A DNA stretch of 64,000 nucleotides from Chromatiales bacterium (ex Bugula neritina AB1) (GTDB lineage Bacteria; Pseudomonadota; Gammaproteobacteria; Granulosicoccales; Granulosicoccaceae): NCBI GenBank assembly GCA_001730015.1, contig MDLA01000194.1, positions 1 to 64,000 of the forward strand, given 5' to 3'. Positions within the stretch are counted from its first letter, which is position 1. The number at the start of each line of letters is the position of its first letter. The notes beneath the pieces were generated by a model. That model saw only the letters and a list, made by a program, of their open reading frames with translations, was not told the DNA's origin and made no database searches. Shown here piece after piece: positions 62,752 to 64,000 of this stretch. The translations under genes and the position numbers were made by a program.

Positions 62752-64000
62752 CTAACTCGCGTGCCGCTGCTCCGCTGAAACAACCGCGTTATTCAGCTGA
62801 TTCAACGTTTCAAGCATTGCAAGACATAGCGAAACGTTGTTTGCGGAACCTTTGACTGCGACTTTCGCATCACTACCCAGTGCCAGTGATTTTTTTCTCA
62901 CCTCCTGCATGCTGGTTGTTTGCAAGTGAAGCAGGTTCTGCACTAGATCGATCGAATCGCGCGCCTGAGTCAGTATCGAAGCGAGCTGCTCAGACTTAAG
63001 TCGCACCTGTTCCCCGTCTTTCGACAATTGGTGTATATCGTCGTTTAGCTTATTCATTGATAGATTAATGCGGTCAGAAAGTCCTGACAGCTCAATTACC
63101 AATTCGTCTATCTCTCTCGCGCATTGCCCTGCAGATGCAGCGAGCAGATTAACCTCTGCGGCTACCACCGCAAACCCACGCCCCATATCGGCCGCCCGAC
63201 TTGCCTCAATAGTTGCGTTCAGTGCAACTATATTTGTCTTATCGGATATATCACCAACCTGTGCAGCCATCTTTTCTATGTTTAAAAACGATTCCCGGAA
63301 CTGCCCCACCACTTTAATCGCATATTCTATTAAGTCCGCGGCATCATTGACATCGCCCAGTGTGACCAGCGCACCTTGAAAGAGATCCATCGCCATTGCC
63401 AGGGCTTCCCCGGCCACTATAGATCTCTGATCGCCCGCAAGGACTGTGGATTCAGCACTTTCCGATAGCGCCGTAGCCTGCTCTGCTGTACCGACCCTCA
63501 TGATTGAAGCAGCATTTACTTTTTTCGCATTTCCCGCAACGATTTCTACCTGCCCGAATGCATCGAAAACAGCGCTTGCGATATCTGCTGATTCCGCCTG
63601 ATCTGTATCCTGAGTGATCGAATCTATTTTTTCCAGTGATGCCAGCGCATTTGATATGAGTTTCATGTTTGCAGCTGAGCCGTTAATCGACGAATTTACC
63701 CCTTCGGCCAACGTATGCATGTGTGTACCAATCTCAGACATCGATCGAGTCTGACTACGCGCTTCTTTATTGGTACGATCCGCGTCGCGGGATGTCTGAT
63801 CGATAATTAGCTGTATTTGTTCCAGGCACCCACGGGTATTGCCGCTGTTTTCCCTGGCGGTAGCCATGTGATTGCGTAGTTGCCGAATTCTGTTAGCCAA
63901 TTCAGTCGCGGTCGTTTGCAAACTCACAACAGACCCACGAATCAAGCGTGAATTCTCTGCAGTGTTTTCAGCGAGGTTTTTCACTTGATCAGCCACAACA
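62752..64000 (-). CDS. Chemotaxis-receptor-like cytoplasmic signalling protein (partial, runs off window)
   Basis: At least 415 residues; the 5' end lies beyond 64000. The frame at the edge reads VVADQVKNLAENTAENSR, which looks like the descending arm of an MCP hairpin and not a start. A second, full hairpin tip is then seen: VGDISDKTNIVALNATIEASRAADMGRGFAVVAAEVNLLAASAGQCAREIDELV (about residues 240-295), between long helical coiled-coil regions. No membrane helix in the visible part. It would signal to CheA/CheW if complete. The MADQ start at 63996 is not used because homology continues upstream of it. Confidence 0.82.
   Translation of the reverse strand, partial: VVADQVKNLAENTAENSRLIRGSVVSLQTTATELANRIRQLRNHMATARENSGNTRGCLEQIQLIIDQTSRDADRTNKEARSQTRSMSEIGTHMHTLAEGVNSSINGSAANMKLISNALASLEKIDSITQDTDQAESADIASAVFDAFGQVEIVAGNAKKVNAASIMRVGTAEQATALSESAESTVLAGDQRSIVAGEALAMAMDLFQGALVTLGDVNDAADLIEYAIKVVGQFRESFLNIEKMAAQVGDISDKTNIVALNATIEASRAADMGRGFAVVAAEVNLLAASAGQCAREIDELVIELSGLSDRINLSMNKLNDDIHQLSKDGEQVRLKSEQLASILTQARDSIDLVQNLLHLQTTSMQEVRKKSLALGSDAKVAVKGSANNVSLCLAMLETLNQLNNAVVSAEQRHAS

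Overview
The window looks like chromosomal DNA of a free-living, probably marine, gammaproteobacterium. I infer this from gene content, not from a marker gene: osmolyte and methylated-nitrogen catabolism (glycine-betaine-type ABC transporter, DmdA/GcvT-like proteins, carnitine/gamma-butyrobetaine genes), a membrane cytochrome urate oxidase, inositol catabolism, and c-di-GMP and chemotaxis proteins. No rRNA, tRNA, CRISPR array or prophage was found.

Layout. 1-1050: a decayed group II intron (domains V/VI and a reverse transcriptase/maturase pseudogene) with a small inverted-repeat element inside it. 1051-10530, all on the minus strand: a purine/urate catabolic cluster (DMT exporter, uraD, puuE, an NCS2 permease with a strange repetitive tail, allA, allE, uraH, puuD), followed by an ankyrin-repeat protein and a DmdA-like gene. 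10827-22103, plus strand: a betaine-type ABC transporter (proXVW) running into a ring-cleavage gene set (gentisate-dioxygenase-like cupin, FAH hydrolase, NicX-like dioxygenase, atypical acyl-CoA-dehydrogenase-fold flavoprotein, SRPBCC-alpha/beta hydrolase fusion, glutamine-synthetase-like ligase). I read this as a pathway for an aromatic or heteroaromatic betaine-like compound. 22140-25970, minus: a D-threonine-aldolase-like enzyme and a DUF1989-GcvT protein split by a frameshift and internal deletion. 26031-28490: RecD2 helicase.

28500-30527 is gene-poor and holds a dead REP-associated tyrosine transposase and two abutting non-autonomous elements. 30528-35321: a very unusual ABC-type protein whose nucleotide-binding motifs are all degenerate and which ends in a cyclic-nucleotide-binding domain, then an RtcB-family ligase. 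35496-41893: a secreted hydrolase, a membrane-anchored AraC regulator, a 2OG-Fe(II) oxygenase, a truncated DUF3604 gene fused to an Rpn-nuclease remnant, and a DMT transporter.

42180-53117: an inositol-type sugar cluster (RpiR regulator, SDR, iolE, iolD on minus; iolG, two further dehydrogenases and a sugar ABC transporter on plus) around a divergent promoter carrying a clear palindrome. 53412-60616: a carnitine/gamma-butyrobetaine cluster (CaiD-like hydratase, carnitine dehydrogenase, GlxA-type regulator, BKACE, acyl-CoA dehydrogenase, ADP-forming acyl-CoA ligase). 60669-64000: a GGDEF-EAL protein and a chemotaxis-receptor-like protein cut by the window edge.

Three families of short inverted-repeat elements (about 187, 158 and 117 bp; five copies in all) mark insertions in a pseudogene, in an operon and in the gene-poor stretch. 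All functions are by family recognition from the sequence alone; no database search was run.
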